64,000 nucleotides of DNA from CAYJLB01 sp964370845. GTDB taxonomy: Bacteria > Bacillota > Clostridia > Oscillospirales > Ruminococcaceae. Both the position numbers and the translations under genes were made by a program. The notes under the pieces were generated by a model. It was not told the DNA's origin. It ran no database searches and saw nothing but the letters and a program-made list of their open reading frames with translations. The stretch's first letter is position 1; each line of letters starts with the position of its first letter. Positions 8,663 through 18,073 of this stretch are shown here, one piece after another. The stretch covers positions 3,109 through 67,108 of the forward strand of contig CAYJLB010000006.1 in assembly GCA_964370845.1 (NCBI GenBank), given 5' to 3'.

Positions 8663-10021
8663 CTAGCTTTTTTTTTGATTTTTGTTAAGAAGAGCCATTA
8701 ACTCCTCAATTTGCTGATTATTTTTCTTCCTAGCACCACTATTGCTAGGTCTTTGCCCCTGTTTTGCTGGAGGTCTTTGTTGAGGCCGTTTCACTGGTGG
8801 AAGTGCTGTTTTTGCGTCAATTTTTTTGTTTTGAGCAGAAGCTTGTAATGGTGGATTTTTTACTTGTTTTATGTCATCTTTACTAGCTTTGAACTGAAAC
8901 TCTTTAGGTTTTTGATTGCTAGAACTTTCGTTTGATATATTAACATTTATGTTTAATACAGCAGTTTGTCCACTTGATAAAAGAGCTGAATTTGTTGAAG
9001 TTGCACTGTTTTTAACTAAATGTTTGTTCAATTCCTCCGAACTTGCAGTCGGCTCTTTTTCCTTTTGATAAGTCGCAACTCCACGTTCATCAACAGTAAT
9101 TTTTACTGGAATTGGGACTTGTTGCACAAATTCAAGCTCGTCATTATTTACAGAATTAACCTCTTTAACTTGTTGAAATTCAATAGTTTTATCTTTAGCT
9201 TTTTCTCTTTCAACTAACGGTATAACTTTGTTTTGTAAAGCTTGTTGATCACTCTTAAGACTTGGAATTTGTTTATTTTGAACAGGAATTTCTGTGGAAG
9301 GTCTTTTCACAAACTCATCTTTGCGATAAAGTGGAGCTTTATTTTCTCCATTTACAACAGAAGAATTCACAGGTTTCACAGCATTATTTTTACCAAAATT
9401 GCTAGAAACATTTGCGTTTGTAACAGGTCTTGAAACCGCATTAACACTTGGTTTAGTAGTGTTTAGAGTAAATTCATCTTCTTCCTCGTCGTTATGAATT
9501 TTTCGCAAAATTTTAATAAGTTGAATAATTAACAAAACTATTCCTGGTATAACTACAAAAAGGATTACACCAACTTGGGAAGTTGCAAAAATTATGAAAT
9601 CCCCTAAAGATTGGCTTGTAAAAACAGCTTCACCGATTATTTTTTCCTCAGGAACTGCAATAAGTCGCTGATTTCCCGAATAACTTCTCATTATGTAAGT
9701 CTTTGAATTATCTTCCGCTATTTCAACACTATGAACTCCTAAAACTGTTGTCAAATCGCCGTCAACAACGTTACAAAGTAAAACTTTATTTATTGGATTT
9801 TCAGAAATTTCCCCAGTTTTCACGAAAACAGCGGAGTCGTCAAGGACATAAGGCTCCATTGCAGTACCGTTCATAATATATATATTGTACCCAAAAAAAG
9901 AAGGTGCACTATTACTATCCTTAAACAGATAAGCACCCACAAGGACCGCCAAAATCGCTATGAGTAAAATTATTGAAATCACATTTGAAATTACGTTTAT
10001 AATGCTACTTTTTTCTCTCAT
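8663..10021 (-). CDS. Signal peptidase I-like membrane protein, catalytic serine missing
   Basis: This 452-residue protein has an N-terminal membrane helix (residues about 10-32), an S26/SipW-like region and a second helix (about 143-170), then a long low-complexity, Asn/Lys/Gln/Pro-rich cytoplasmic-type tail ending in basic residues. The peptidase box that normally reads SGSMEP is NGTAMEP here (residues 51-57), with Ala in place of the nucleophile Ser. The histidine region (GVHSVEI) and the downstream VPEEKIIGEAVF segment remain. It is therefore probably an inactive relative that may bind precursors or have a structural role. ATG at 10021 follows GGAAGGA; an in-frame ATG at 10042 precedes that site. 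Confidence 0.75.
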   Translation of the reverse strand: MREKSSIINVISNVISIILLIAILAVLVGAYLFKDSNSAPSFFGYNIYIMNGTAMEPYVLDDSAVFVKTGEISENPINKVLLCNVVDGDLTTVLGVHSVEIAEDNSKTYIMRSYSGNQRLIAVPEEKIIGEAVFTSQSLGDFIIFATSQVGVILFVVIPGIVLLIIQLIKILRKIHNDEEEDEFTLNTTKPSVNAVSRPVTNANVSSNFGKNNAVKPVNSSVVNGENKAPLYRKDEFVKRPSTEIPVQNKQIPSLKSDQQALQNKVIPLVEREKAKDKTIEFQQVKEVNSVNNDELEFVQQVPIPVKITVDERGVATYQKEKEPTASSEELNKHLVKNSATSTNSALLSSGQTAVLNINVNISNESSSNQKPKEFQFKASKDDIKQVKNPPLQASAQNKKIDAKTALPPVKRPQQRPPAKQGQRPSNSGARKKNNQQIEELMALLNKNQKKS

Positions 10022-10301
10022 TACTATTCCTTCCGTATTCATTATTTACTTCATTATACTACAATTTTTTATACATTACAATATTTTTACCGAATTTTTT
10101 TTATATTTTCGCAATTATTTATTTTTTCAAACTTTATTTTGTCTTTAAACAATATTTTACTCCCACATTAACTTATTGAAGAAAAAATGTTAAATTATAA
10201 TTAAATCTATAAAATTTATTGTTTTTTGCAGTTTTTTATGTTATTATAATTAACATAGTTATCTTCTTACATTTATATAGAAAGGTTGCGTCCTAGTACA
10301 A
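10022..10301. other. AT-rich intergenic region between divergent genes
   Basis: No gene is visible on either strand. It should carry the promoter of the signal-peptidase-like gene (leftward) and of the TIM-barrel gene (rightward; a TATAAT at 10245-10250 and a GAAAGG at 10280-10285). The base composition is extremely AT-rich, and no stable hairpin or riboswitch was recognised. Confidence 0.5.
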
Positions 10302-11030
10302 TTGCTTTTATACAACTCCAGTTGTGGCAATGTTAGGTCGTATGGCATTAATATGAATAGTCAAACACCTCCGCAAGTTAGCGGAACTTTGAGAAAATTT
10401 GCCCTTAGAATTCCCAGCGTTATCGAAAAATGCAGCGGAATTGACATTTTTGGAAAGAGAATTAAGTCCCTTGTGTTTTCCACCGACGTTGCAATAATTA
10501 AAAATATTAACGCAGATGCTGTAATCGCTGTTTACCCTTTTACTCCCCAACCTGTCATAACTCAAGCTTTGATGTTGGCGGCTGATATTCCTGTTTTTGC
10601 AGGAGTTGGTGGCGGTCTAACTCAAGGCGTTCGGGTTTACAACCTTGCTCTCCACGCTGAATTTCAAGGGGCAATGGGTGTTGTTGTCAACGCGCCCACT
10701 TCAAACGAAGTAGTAAAATCTGTGTCCGAGGCAATCGACATTCCTGTTGTTGTAACAGTTGTCAATGAGCAAGTGGATTTTGCAGCAAGAATAAAGGCTG
10801 GAGCTACAATTTTCAATGTTTCAGCAGCGTCAAAAACTCCGTCTATCGTAAAGAAAATTCGTGAGGAATTCCCAGATTTTCCTATAATTGCAACGGGAGG
10901 ACCAACCGATGAAAGCATTTTGGAAACCATTGAAGCAGGTGCAAACGCTATCACTTACACACCGCCAGCTTCGGGCGAAGTTTTCAAGGATATTATGAAC
11001 GCATATCGTGAAAACAAACCTCACCCTTAA
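10302..11030 (+). CDS. TIM-barrel protein of unknown function (often annotated as hydrolase)
   Basis: The frame is open from a TTG at 10302 (242 residues) or an ATG at 10353 (225 residues, MNSQTPPQVSG). The barrel has recurrent beta-strand ends, AVIAVYPFTPQP, VFAGVGGG, GVVVNAPTSNE, IPVVVTVVNE, ATIFNVSAAS and IIATGGP..ESI, the last resembling a phosphate-binding TIM-barrel end. No precise reaction can be assigned. The GAAAGG site at 10280-10285 is too far from either start, and the other frames between 10286 and 10352 read like missing N-terminal coding sequence, so the 5' end may contain small deletions or sequence errors. Confidence 0.65.
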   Translation: MLLYNSSCGNVRSYGINMNSQTPPQVSGTLRKFALRIPSVIEKCSGIDIFGKRIKSLVFSTDVAIIKNINADAVIAVYPFTPQPVITQALMLAADIPVFAGVGGGLTQGVRVYNLALHAEFQGAMGVVVNAPTSNEVVKSVSEAIDIPVVVTVVNEQVDFAARIKAGATIFNVSAASKTPSIVKKIREEFPDFPIIATGGPTDESILETIEAGANAITYTPPASGEVFKDIMNAYRENKPHP

Positions 11031-11044
11031 AAATATGCATAAAT

Positions 11045-11099
11045 TGTATAAATATACATCAAAAATGCATAAAATGTGAATATTTTGAATAATTATGCA
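11045..11099. promoter_or_regulatory. Array of ARG boxes (ArgR operator) upstream of argG
   Basis: Three 14-base ARG-box-like words are spaced about 21 and 20 bases: TGTATAAATATACA (11045-11058, perfect outer arms), TGCATAAAATGTGA (11066-11079, weaker) and TGAATAATTATGCA (11086-11099). The arginine repressor consensus is TGAAT(4)ATTCA, and 21-base spacing is typical for paired boxes bound by the ArgR hexamer. They lie just before the -35 box of argG. No argR gene is in the window. Confidence 0.7.
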
Positions 11100-11107
11100 T
11101 TTACCTC

Positions 11108-11135
11108 TTGACAAATTAGAAAAATTGTGTATAAT
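11108..11135 (+). promoter_or_regulatory. Promoter of argG and the arginine cluster
   Basis: A consensus TTGACA (11108-11113), a 16-base spacer and a consensus TATAAT (11130-11135). The ARG boxes end 9 bases upstream. Confidence 0.85.
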
Positions 11136-11217
11136 TAAAGAATATTCAATTATTAACGTATTGAAGTTTATTTTTAGTGGAATTTTCCGCTAAACAACGA
11201 GAAAGGATTTGAATTTA

Positions 11218-12447
11218 ATGGCAAAAGAAATCAAAAAAGTTGTCCTTGCTTATTCAGGGGGACTTGACACATCTATCATTATTTCTTGGTTAAAAGAAAA
11301 TTATAACAATTGTGAAGTTGTATGCGTTTCAGGGGACGTTGGACAAGGAACTGAACTTGACGGACTTGAAGAAAAAGCACTGAAAACAGGCGCTTCTAAG
11401 CTTTATATTGAGGATTTGAACAAAGAATTTGTTGAAGAATTTGTTTTCCCTACTATGAAAGCTGGCGCTGTTTATGAAAATAAATATTTGTTAGGAACGT
11501 CATTTGCACGTCCTATTATTGCTAAAAGAATTGTTGAAATTGCACTAAAAGAAGGTGCTGATGCAATTTGTCACGGTTGTACTGGTAAAGGTAACGACCA
11601 AGTGCGTTTTGAGCTTACAATTAAAGCTTTTGCACCTGATATGCACATCATTGCTCCTTGGAGAATTTGGGATATTAAGAGCCGTGATGAAGCGATTAAC
11701 TACGCAGAAGAACGCAATATTCCGCTAAAAATTAACCGCGAAACTAACTATTCTAAAGATAAAAACTTGTGGCATTTATCACACGAAGGTCTTGACCTTG
11801 AAGATCCTGCAAATGAGCCACAATATAATAAAGAAGGCTTCCTTGAAATGGGTGTTTCCCCTGAACAAGCGCCTGACAAGCCAACTTATGTGACAATTTC
11901 CTTTGAAAATGGTAACCCTATCAAGCTTGACGGAGTTGCTATGGGCGGAGTTGAACTTTTAACTAAATTGAACGAAATTGGCGGTGCTAATGGTATTGGA
12001 CTTGTTGATTTAGTTGAAAATAGACTTGTTGGAATGAAATCTCGTGGTGTTTATGAAACTCCTGGTGGAAGCATTTTGTACCACGCACATGAAGTTCTTG
12101 AAACTATCTGTCTTGACAAAGAAACTCAACATTATAAATATATTATTGCTCAAAAATATGCTGATTTAGTATATAATGGACAATGGTACACTCCTTTAAG
12201 AGAGGCTCTTGATGCTTTTGTTGAGGAAACTCAAAAGACTGTTACTGGCGAAGTAAAGCTTAAACTTTACAAAGGTAACATTATTAATGCTGGCGTTACT
12301 TCACCTTACACATTGTTTGATGAAGAAGTTGCAACTTTCGACGAGGACAACGTTTACAACCAAGCTGATGCGGAAGGATTTATCAATCTATTTGGACTTC
12401 CACTTCAAGTTAAGGCAAGACTTGACCAAAGAAGAAGTGGCAAATAG
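11218..12447 (+). CDS. argG: Argininosuccinate synthase
   Basis: The 409-residue enzyme joins citrulline and aspartate with ATP, the seventh step of arginine synthesis. The N-type ATP pyrophosphatase loop SGGLDTS is at residues 13-19, and [15 protein letters not shown] plus YETPGGS are family signatures. The ATG at 11218 has AAAGGA 10 bases upstream, whereas an in-frame TTG at 11209 directly abuts that site. It is the first gene of the arginine cluster and lies directly behind the ArgR-type operator. A hairpin with a T tract after the stop may partly separate argG from the downstream genes. Confidence 0.97.
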   Translation: MAKEIKKVVLAYSGGLDTSIIISWLKENYNNCEVVCVSGDVGQGTELDGLEEKALKTGASKLYIEDLNKEFVEEFVFPTMKAGAVYENKYLLGTSFARPIIAKRIVEIALKEGADAICHGCTGKGNDQVRFELTIKAFAPDMHIIAPWRIWDIKSRDEAINYAEERNIPLKINRETNYSKDKNLWHLSHEGLDLEDPANEPQYNKEGFLEMGVSPEQAPDKPTYVTISFENGNPIKLDGVAMGGVELLTKLNEIGGANGIGLVDLVENRLVGMKSRGVYETPGGSILYHAHEVLETICLDKETQHYKYIIAQKYADLVYNGQWYTPLREALDAFVEETQKTVTGEVKLKLYKGNIINAGVTSPYTLFDEEVATFDEDNVYNQADAEGFINLFGLPLQVKARLDQRRSGK

Positions 12448-12460
12448 TTACACAATTTGT

Positions 12461-12488
12461 CAAAATATAACTATTTTGTTATATTTTG
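12461..12488. repeat. Perfect 11-bp inverted repeat after argG
   Basis: CAAAATATAAC (12461-12471) and its exact complement (12478-12488) flank a 6-base loop. The stem is AT-rich and is not followed by a T run, so it may be an mRNA-stabilising hairpin or a protein site rather than a terminator. Confidence 0.5.
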
Positions 12489-12538
12489 GTGTGCATATGT
12501 AACTTTTTGTGCTAATTTATTAAAATTTTATTAATTTA

Positions 12539-12576
12539 AAGGGCGAACTACAATGTTCGCCCCTTAGATTTTTTTC
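12539..12576 (+). terminator. Rho-independent terminator between argG and the zinc-ribbon genes
   Basis: GGGCGAAC (12541-12548) pairs with GTTCGCCC (12555-12562) over a 6-base loop, followed by CTTAGATTTTTTTC. No convincing promoter follows, so downstream genes may depend on partial read-through. Confidence 0.8.
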
Positions 12577-12605
12577 ATAGCAAATGTTTATTTTTGGAGG
12601 AGTTT

Positions 12606-12992
12606 ATGAAAAGTATAAAACCAGGTAGAGGTCCCTCGAAAATGAGCGGAATTGGCTCAATTTTTGTTGCACTTTTTGGAGTATTCTGGACACTTTTTAC
12701 TCTTAATAGCGGTTTTGGATTTATGGCAATTTTCGGAATTATCTTTATTATTTTTGCTATAGTTCAAGCAGTTTATCACTTTAAAAATGCTACTTCAAAA
12801 AATCGATACTCAATTTTGGATATTACTGACGCGGGTGAGGAAATTGACCCTTTACAAGAAAAATTCGGCAAACCTACTAAATTTGAAAATACAAATCTAG
12901 CACAAAGCAACAATAATTTTTGCCCTTACTGTGGTGAAAAATTGCTTGCTGAGTTTAGATTTTGCAATAAATGTGGCAAGGAATTGCCTTAA
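12606..12992 (+). CDS. Small zinc-ribbon membrane protein
   Basis: A 128-residue protein with two hydrophobic helices (about residues 13-55) and a C-terminal zinc ribbon with two CxxC pairs (CPYCGEKL and CNKCGKEL). This topology is common in Firmicute proteins of unknown function. GGAGG lies 5 bases before the ATG. It follows the argG terminator and precedes a second zinc-ribbon protein of similar layout, suggesting a paired role, but nothing ties it to arginine metabolism except position. Confidence 0.75.
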   Translation: MKSIKPGRGPSKMSGIGSIFVALFGVFWTLFTLNSGFGFMAIFGIIFIIFAIVQAVYHFKNATSKNRYSILDITDAGEEIDPLQEKFGKPTKFENTNLAQSNNNFCPYCGEKLLAEFRFCNKCGKELP

Positions 12993-13021
12993 AAAATTAT
13001 AAATTAAAAAGAGGATTATAA

Positions 13022-13315
13022 ATGAAGCATTTTTTAACATTTGTTGGTATAGCAATCATTATCGCTTCGATCATACTAGGTATAGGCACTGGATACGTTT
13101 TAGGATTTTTTACGACATTGATTTATGGAATTATCCCTTCAGTAATTTTTTTCGCACTTTCAATAATCATCGAAAATCAAGAGAGAATTATGTCTATGCA
13201 ATACAAAACTGGCGGTAGTAGTATTTTTACTAAAACCATTGAATGTTACAACTGCAAAAAGACATATACATCTGACTTTTCATATTGTCCACACTGTGGT
13301 CGAACTCAAGAATAA
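13022..13315 (+). CDS. Small zinc-ribbon membrane protein
   Basis: A 97-residue protein with two hydrophobic segments (about residues 5-55) and a C-terminal zinc ribbon (CYNCKKTYTSDFSYCPHCG). An AGAGGA site precedes the ATG. It follows the previous zinc-ribbon gene by 29 bases and precedes argH by 53 bases in the same direction, so co-transcription is likely. The function is unknown. Confidence 0.75.
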   Translation: MKHFLTFVGIAIIIASIILGIGTGYVLGFFTTLIYGIIPSVIFFALSIIIENQERIMSMQYKTGGSSIFTKTIECYNCKKTYTSDFSYCPHCGRTQE

Positions 13316-13368
13316 TATTAACTTTTTGTTAATAACTAATTAATTTTAACAATAAATAGGAGGCTATT

Positions 13369-14751
13369 ATGGCTGTAATGTGGGCTGGACGATTTTCTAA
13401 ACAAGTGGACTCTCGTGTGAACGATTTTAATTCGTCCATAAGATTTGACGCGAGAATGTACGAACAAGACATACGCGGAAGCATTGCACATGCGACGATG
13501 CTTTGCGATTGCAATATAATTTCAAGCGAGGATAAAACCGCTATAATAAACGGTCTTGAAGGAATTTTGTCCGATATTCAAACTGGAAAATTGGACTTTG
13601 ACCCTACCGCCGAGGACATTCATATGTTCGTTGAAAGCGTTTTAACACAGCGAATTGGCGATGCTGGAAAAAGACTTCACACAGGTCGAAGTCGAAATGA
13701 CCAAGTTGCTCTTGATCTTAAAATGTATCTAAAAGATGAAATTGTTGAAATTTCTAACCAATTAAAAGAACTATTGGAAACTTTATGTAACATTGCTGAT
13801 GAAAATGTTGAAACAATTATGCCTGGTTACACTCACTTGCAAAGGGCGCAACCTATAACACTTGCCCACCATTTAATGGCTTATGGAAATATGTTTTTGC
13901 GTGATATTGACAGGCTTTTGGACTGCTTTTTCCGAATGAATTATTCCCCTCTTGGAAGTGGGGCTTTGGCTACTACAACTTATCAAATTAACCGTACGCA
14001 AACCGCTGAAATGCTTGGTTTTGCAGGGATTACACAGAATTCTCTTGACGGAGTTTCGGACAGAGATTTTGCTATAGAATTGGCTTCTGATTTGTCAATT
14101 TTGATGATGCATTTGTCGAGATTTTCCGAAGAAATCATTCTTTGGTGCTCACACGAGTTTAAATTTATCGAGCTTGATGACGCTTTTGCCACAGGTTCTT
14201 CAATTATGCCACAAAAGAAAAATCCCGATATTACTGAGCTTATTCGTGGTAAATCTGGGCGAGTTTTCTCCGATTTGCTGACTTTGCTCACAATGATGAA
14301 AGGGCTTACATTGGCTTATAATAAGGATATGCAGGAGGACAAAGAGGCGATTTTTGACGCTGTTGACACTGTGAAACTTTGCATAAAAACCTTTACGCCT
14401 ATGCTTGCAACTATGAAAGTTAACAAAGAAAATATGCGAAATGCTGCTGCAAAAGGCTTTATAAATGCTACCGATTGTGCAGATTATCTTGTAAAAAAAG
14501 GAATGCCTTTTAGAGATGCCTACAAAATTACAGGTCAATTAGTTGCAATTTGTATTGAAAATGACACTGACCTTGAAACATTACCTTTGTCGGAATATAA
14601 AAATATTAGCGAAGTTTTTGAAAATGATGTTTATCAAGCAATAAGCCTTGAAACATGCGTTAATCAACGAAATGTTGACGGTGGGCCAGCTCCTTCTTCA
14701 GTAAAAAAACAAATAGATTTTATCAGAAAAAACATTTCTGACGTTGAATAA
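13369..14751 (+). CDS. argH: Argininosuccinate lyase
   Basis: The 460-residue enzyme splits argininosuccinate into arginine and fumarate, the last step of the pathway. It carries the fumarase/aspartase superfamily signature [12 protein letters not shown], plus HTGRSRNDQ and [10 protein letters not shown]. It starts MAVMWAGRF, and a full AGGAGG is 5 bases before the ATG, the strongest ribosome binding site of the cluster. It is of normal family length. Confidence 0.97.
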   Translation: MAVMWAGRFSKQVDSRVNDFNSSIRFDARMYEQDIRGSIAHATMLCDCNIISSEDKTAIINGLEGILSDIQTGKLDFDPTAEDIHMFVESVLTQRIGDAGKRLHTGRSRNDQVALDLKMYLKDEIVEISNQLKELLETLCNIADENVETIMPGYTHLQRAQPITLAHHLMAYGNMFLRDIDRLLDCFFRMNYSPLGSGALATTTYQINRTQTAEMLGFAGITQNSLDGVSDRDFAIELASDLSILMMHLSRFSEEIILWCSHEFKFIELDDAFATGSSIMPQKKNPDITELIRGKSGRVFSDLLTLLTMMKGLTLAYNKDMQEDKEAIFDAVDTVKLCIKTFTPMLATMKVNKENMRNAAAKGFINATDCADYLVKKGMPFRDAYKITGQLVAICIENDTDLETLPLSEYKNISEVFENDVYQAISLETCVNQRNVDGGPAPSSVKKQIDFIRKNISDVE

Positions 14752-14799
14752 ACTTATAAATCATTTAATTAATTAACAGTTTTGAAAGGATTGACAACT

Positions 14800-15759
14800 A
14801 TGAGCTCAAATAACCGAGTAAAAGTTTTCATTGACGGTGGCGAGGGCACCACGGGACTTAAAATTTTGGAAAGATTTGAAGGTCGTGACGATATTGAACT
14901 TTTGACCATCGAGGATTCCAAACGCAAAGACTTGAATGAACGAAAAAAATTCATAAATGCTTCCGATTTTACGTTTTTGTGCCTTCCTGACGAGGCTGCA
15001 ATACAAGCGGTTTCACTCTGCGAAAACGATAAAACTCGCTTTATTGACGCTTCAACTGCACACCGAACTAACTCTGATTGGGCTTATGGTTTGCCTGAAT
15101 TATCTCGTGAACATCGAGAAAACATTGCGAATTCTAAGCGTGTTGCAGTTCCTGGTTGTTATGCAAGCGGTTTCAATGCGATTTGCTATCCTTTAGTGAA
15201 ATGTGGCATCGTTCCTCAATATTATCCTGTCACTTCCACTGGTGTAAGCGGTTACAGTGGCGCTGGAAAAAAAGGAATTGCGGCTTACGAGGGTCCTGAA
15301 AAAACTGAGGAAATGTCCTCACCTAAAATTTATGCTCTTGACCAAAATCACAAGCATATTAGGGAGATGAAACACGTTTCCGGATTGTCTTATAACCCAA
15401 TGTTTATGCCTATTGTTGACGATTATTTTAATGGAATGTTAGTTTCATTGCCTTTTCCTATTCGCACTTTAACACGCAGAATGGACACATATAAACTGTG
15501 GGAAGTTATGAATAATCACTATAAAAATGAACATTTTGTTAAGGTTATGCCTTTTATGGAAGAAGAAATTTTGAAGTCCAGCGGAATGTATGCGAACTCA
15601 TTAAAAGACACAAATATGATGCAAATTTTTGTATGTGGAAACAGCGACCAAGCCCTTGTTATTGCTAGATTTGACAACCTTGGAAAAGGTGCTTCGGGAG
15701 CGGCTGTCCAATGCCTCAACATAATGATGGGAATTGACGAAAGGACGGGTCTTGAGTAA
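14800..15759 (+). CDS. argC: N-acetyl-gamma-glutamyl-phosphate reductase (short, type 2)
   Basis: The 319-residue NADPH-dependent enzyme makes N-acetylglutamate semialdehyde. It starts VFIDGGEGTTGL, the nucleotide-binding region typical of the shorter type 2 reductases, and has the catalytic cysteine at residue 120 in VPGCYASGF. GAAAGGA is 9 bases before the ATG at 14800. Its stop codon shares its last base with the next start, so translational coupling is expected. Confidence 0.95.
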   Translation: MSSNNRVKVFIDGGEGTTGLKILERFEGRDDIELLTIEDSKRKDLNERKKFINASDFTFLCLPDEAAIQAVSLCENDKTRFIDASTAHRTNSDWAYGLPELSREHRENIANSKRVAVPGCYASGFNAICYPLVKCGIVPQYYPVTSTGVSGYSGAGKKGIAAYEGPEKTEEMSSPKIYALDQNHKHIREMKHVSGLSYNPMFMPIVDDYFNGMLVSLPFPIRTLTRRMDTYKLWEVMNNHYKNEHFVKVMPFMEEEILKSSGMYANSLKDTNMMQIFVCGNSDQALVIARFDNLGKGASGAAVQCLNIMMGIDERTGLE

Positions 15760-16109
15760 TGCCTTGTTTACATAATTTTGGTATAGTTAAAAATATTGAC
15801 AAAAATCATATTTACAACAAATTTCAACTTGACGTAGCTGAAAATGTTATCCCCGTTGAAGATGACGTTGTGAGTGCGTGGTACTTTGAGAGCATGAATA
15901 TGGTATGTTATTCTGATGAAATTAGCAAACTTTCTAAAGGTTTTAATATGGTAGGAGTTACTATAATTCCACCAAGTTCCCTATATAGATTTATTGAAAT
16001 TGTTGAAAAAAAGACTCCGAAAGACAAGCAATATGAGATTATGGAGCTAATTGATCTCATAAGTTTAGCCATAAGAACAGACAAATATATGATACATTTT
16101 GGGGTTTAG
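15759..16109 (+). CDS. Protein of unknown function coupled to argC
   Basis: A 116-residue protein starting with an ATG whose A is the last base of the argC stop codon (TAATG). It has no membrane segment and no motif I recognise. The middle (SAWYFESMNMVCYSDEISKL) and the C-terminal half (VTIIPPSSLYRFIEIVE) look like an alpha/beta fold. The tight coupling to argC argues for a real gene whose product is needed with, or at the level of, ArgC. A regulatory or assembly role is speculation. Confidence 0.7.
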   Translation: MPCLHNFGIVKNIDKNHIYNKFQLDVAENVIPVEDDVVSAWYFESMNMVCYSDEISKLSKGFNMVGVTIIPPSSLYRFIEIVEKKTPKDKQYEIMELIDLISLAIRTDKYMIHFGV

Positions 16110-16162
16110 TATTGTAATTTATTTTAATTTATTAATAATTATTTTAGAAAGGACTGAAAAAA

Positions 16163-17401
16163 ATGGAAATCAAAACCATTGATGGTTATAAAATTGTTGA
16201 CGGTGGGGTTTGTGCTCCTTTAGGGTTCACTGCTTCGGGAATTCACTGCGGACTAGGAAAAGACCCTAACAAAAAGGATTTAGGACTGATTTTTGCAGAG
16301 AAAAAATGTACTGCTGTTGCCGTTTACACGCAAAACAAAGTAAAAGGTGCTCCGATAATTGTTACTAAGAAAAATTTGAGAAACGCATCGGCTCGCGCTG
16401 TTATAGTTAACTCAAAAAATGCCAATACTTGCAATGCGGACGGTGAAGAAAAGGCTAAAGAAATGTGTTTTCTTGCTGCAAACGCTCTAAATATCAAGGA
16501 AAATGACGTGATTGTTGCTTCAACTGGAGTCATTGGGCAAGTTTTAGACATAAACCCAATCAAATCAAAAATTGACGAATTAGCTAAAAATTTATCAGAA
16601 TCAGGTAGTAACGATTGTGCAAATGCTATAATGACAACAGACACTTTTTCTAAAGAAATCGCTTTAGAATTTTATATAGGTGATAAATTAGTTCGTATTG
16701 GAGGTATTGCTAAAGGTAGCGGAATGATACATCCAAATATGGCAACTACACTAAATTTCATCACCACAGATGTTGCTATTTCGTCAAAAATGCTCAAAAA
16801 AGCATTAGTAGAAGTTACAAATGTAACATATAACAGACTGTCCGTTGACGGTGATACTTCGACAAATGACATGGTTAGTTTAATGGCTTCTGGGTTGTCA
16901 AAGAGCGTGGAAATATCCATGCCTGATGAAAATTTCCAGAAGTTCAAGACTGGTTTGTACGTTGTTATGATGAATTTGACAAAAATGCTTGCGCGTGACG
17001 GCGAAGGCGCTACAAAAATTATTGAGTGCCGTTGTGTTAATGCGAAAAGTGAAATTGTTGCCGAAAAAATTGCCAAATCCGTCATTACTTCAAGCCTTTT
17101 TAAGGCTGCGATGTTTGGCGCTGATGCAAATTGGGGGCGAATTTTGTGTGCAATCGGCTACACAGATGCTCGGTTTGACATTGAAAAAGTTGACGTGTAT
17201 ATTTCTTCTTCTAGTGGTAAAATTAAAGTTTGTGAAAATGGAGCAGGAGTTTTGTTTTCTGAAGAATATGCTAAAAAAATCTTATTACAAGAAGAAATTT
17301 TTATTGAAATTGACTTAAATAGTGGAACAGAGGAAGCTACTGCTTGGGGTTGTGATTTGACCTATGATTACGTGAAAATTAATGGGGATTATCGTTCTTA
17401 G
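16163..17401 (+). CDS. argJ: Glutamate N-acetyltransferase / amino-acid acetyltransferase
   Basis: The 412-residue protein transfers the acetyl group from N-acetylornithine to glutamate, recycling it; bifunctional forms also use acetyl-CoA. The self-cleavage site is visible as KGSGMIHPNMATTLNF, where Thr of MAT becomes the new N-terminal nucleophile of the beta chain. No argA or argE is seen in this window, so ArgJ probably supplies both the entry and the recycling steps. GAAAGGA precedes the ATG by 9 bases. Confidence 0.96.
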   Translation: MEIKTIDGYKIVDGGVCAPLGFTASGIHCGLGKDPNKKDLGLIFAEKKCTAVAVYTQNKVKGAPIIVTKKNLRNASARAVIVNSKNANTCNADGEEKAKEMCFLAANALNIKENDVIVASTGVIGQVLDINPIKSKIDELAKNLSESGSNDCANAIMTTDTFSKEIALEFYIGDKLVRIGGIAKGSGMIHPNMATTLNFITTDVAISSKMLKKALVEVTNVTYNRLSVDGDTSTNDMVSLMASGLSKSVEISMPDENFQKFKTGLYVVMMNLTKMLARDGEGATKIIECRCVNAKSEIVAEKIAKSVITSSLFKAAMFGADANWGRILCAIGYTDARFDIEKVDVYISSSSGKIKVCENGAGVLFSEEYAKKILLQEEIFIEIDLNSGTEEATAWGCDLTYDYVKINGDYRS

Positions 17402-17443
17402 TTTAGTAAATTTAAATAATTTTTAATGAAAGGATTGTACAAT

Positions 17444-17977
17444 ATGATGAACATGAGTTTTAATTTTAACCGAGTTTTGTCACCTGGTGAGCGATTAGTT
17501 TGGGTTGGAAAACAAAAGAAAACACACCTTAATCCTATTCCAAAAATATTGATGATTGTTCTGCCAATTGTATCGATTTTTGCATTGACTTTACTTGTGC
17601 ATTATTATTCATATTTTTTCATCGCAATTGCGCTTCCACTGGCTATTTTAGAGGCTTTTCTCATAGAAAAAGTTCAATTCGATGGTTTTAAGGAAGAATA
17701 TGCAGTTTCTAATAAAAGGTTATTTATTAAAGGCAGAAAATCTCTGCAAACCCGCAATATAATTGAAATAAAAGAGATTACTATGAACAAAACCACTGAT
17801 AAAACTGGAACTTTAATTTTCGAGCCTATTTCCTTAATGGAAAGCATAATTTTAATGGAAAACTCTCCTATTAATAACACAAAAAATGATAGATTTTCCT
17901 TCTTAGGAATTAAAGATTATGTCAATGTTTATGGTTTGATTAACAAGACTCGAGATAATGCTAAAAATAGTAAATAG
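17444..17977 (+). CDS. Membrane protein with bacterial PH-like domain
   Basis: A 177-residue protein with two adjacent membrane helices (about residues 40-82) followed by a bacterial pleckstrin-homology-like domain (YAVSNKRLFIKG..., typical of YdbS/bPH_2-type proteins). The start at 17444 has GAAAGGA 9 bases upstream. The function of these proteins is largely unknown. It lies between argJ and argB without overlap. Confidence 0.65.
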   Translation: MMNMSFNFNRVLSPGERLVWVGKQKKTHLNPIPKILMIVLPIVSIFALTLLVHYYSYFFIAIALPLAILEAFLIEKVQFDGFKEEYAVSNKRLFIKGRKSLQTRNIIEIKEITMNKTTDKTGTLIFEPISLMESIILMENSPINNTKNDRFSFLGIKDYVNVYGLINKTRDNAKNSK

Positions 17978-18073
17978 TTATTTAATTTAATCTTTATTTT
18001 TCATATATTCAAGTAATTTTATAGTTAAATATTATTATTTATATTTAATTTATTCATAAAAGGGGTATTTATA

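Noticed and set aside
10043..10301. A small gene in the AT-rich gap (frame at 9960-10148 on the plus strand)
   Set aside because: No ribosome site, overlaps the start of the signal-peptidase-like gene, and has random hydrophobic composition from AT-rich DNA.
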